A stretch of 64,000 nt of DNA, taken from assembly GCF_000349325.1 (NCBI RefSeq), contig NC_020504.1, forward strand, positions 8,164,326 through 8,228,325. Direction: 5' to 3'. The notes beneath the pieces are model-generated. The model searched no databases. It was not told the DNA's origin and worked only from the letters and a program-made list of their open reading frames with translations. Origin of the DNA: Streptomyces davaonensis JCM 4913 (GTDB lineage Bacteria > Actinomycetota > Actinomycetes > Streptomycetales > Streptomycetaceae). The position numbers and the translations under genes are program-made. Positions 63,965 to 64,000 of this stretch are shown here, in pieces (the stretch's first letter is position 1; every line of letters starts with the position of its first letter).

Positions 63965-63980
63965 TTAACGTTCCCGAAAC
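63965..63980 (+). promoter_or_regulatory. GlnR-like half-site upstream of the next, unseen gene
   Basis: TTAAC-GTTCCC-GAAAC matches the a/b-site core gTnAc-N6-GaAAc of GlnR with one mismatch. The second pair of sites is not clear before the window ends. If real, the next gene to the right would belong to nitrogen control. Confidence 0.3.
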
Positions 63981-64000
63981 TCGGTCCAACTAGCCTCCCT

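Noticed and set aside
1..64000. CRISPR arrays, tRNA or rRNA genes, integrase-flanked island
   Set aside because: No regularly spaced direct repeats, no cloverleaf with a CCA-type end and no site-specific recombinase were seen on either strand.

Overview
The window is actinobacterial and almost certainly from a Streptomyces chromosome. It is very GC-rich with strong G/C bias at third codon positions. GTG starts are common, many genes are coupled by 4-base ATGA/GTGA overlaps, and many ORFs are shadowed by long antisense reading frames. Genus-typical items include a whiJ-like XRE/DUF397/ATPase cassette, MocR and SigJ regulators, an FxsT-like NB-ARC/TPR protein, a c-di-AMP leader on an NlpC/P60 gene, rare TTA (bldA) codons, and a MITE of a type I recall from other streptomycetes. 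I see no tRNA, rRNA, CRISPR or phage structure.

1-9.5 kb: the end of a hexapeptide acyltransferase, a DMT permease divergent from a cupin-XRE regulator, a YbaK-type editing protein, then two mobile remnants (a 200-bp MITE and an IS481-family deletion derivative). These sit in the CCTAGG that holds the stop codons of two convergent genes. A CDF metal exporter with its ArsR regulator, formylglycine-generating enzyme, pobA, a CoA-binding protein and a CysRS-like/SixA/YigZ operon follow. 9.5-13.2 kb: a compact minus-strand operon of STAND NTPase, radical SAM/SPASM enzyme and a 60-residue Cys-containing peptide is the best candidate for a RiPP (modified peptide) system; the radical SAM gene carries a TTA codon.

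13.3-24 kb: sbcDC, an Lrp/rhodanese pair, an orphan Imm21 immunity protein, a DUF885 peptidase, an Lrp/PLP-lyase pair and an ACT-GNAT membrane fusion. 24.3-28.3 kb: a SWIM zinc-finger/DUF6493 operon whose promoter matches the PafBC (RecA-independent DNA damage) motif and lies so close to the ATG that the mRNA should be leaderless. 28-42.8 kb: PhoD phosphatase, MocR, transporters, SigJ, GntR, ROK, a DesK-like two-component system divergent from an ABC exporter, mug and purB.

42.8-64 kb: an SGNH hydrolase, paired CNNM/CorC proteins, a MacB/FtsX-type ABC system, an RHH/Doc-like toxin-antitoxin pair, a methyltransferase, a secreted lipase, a large LuxR regulator, the biotin locus (bioBAD divergent from bioF), the whiJ-like cassette, an NlpC/P60 gene behind a ydaO-type riboswitch, and a TetR/ABC-2-like permease pair. 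The window ends in front of an unseen gene with a GlnR-like half-site. The layout is core-chromosome-like, with small accessory islands at 2.5-3.3, 9.5-13.2, 24-28 and 50-51 kb.
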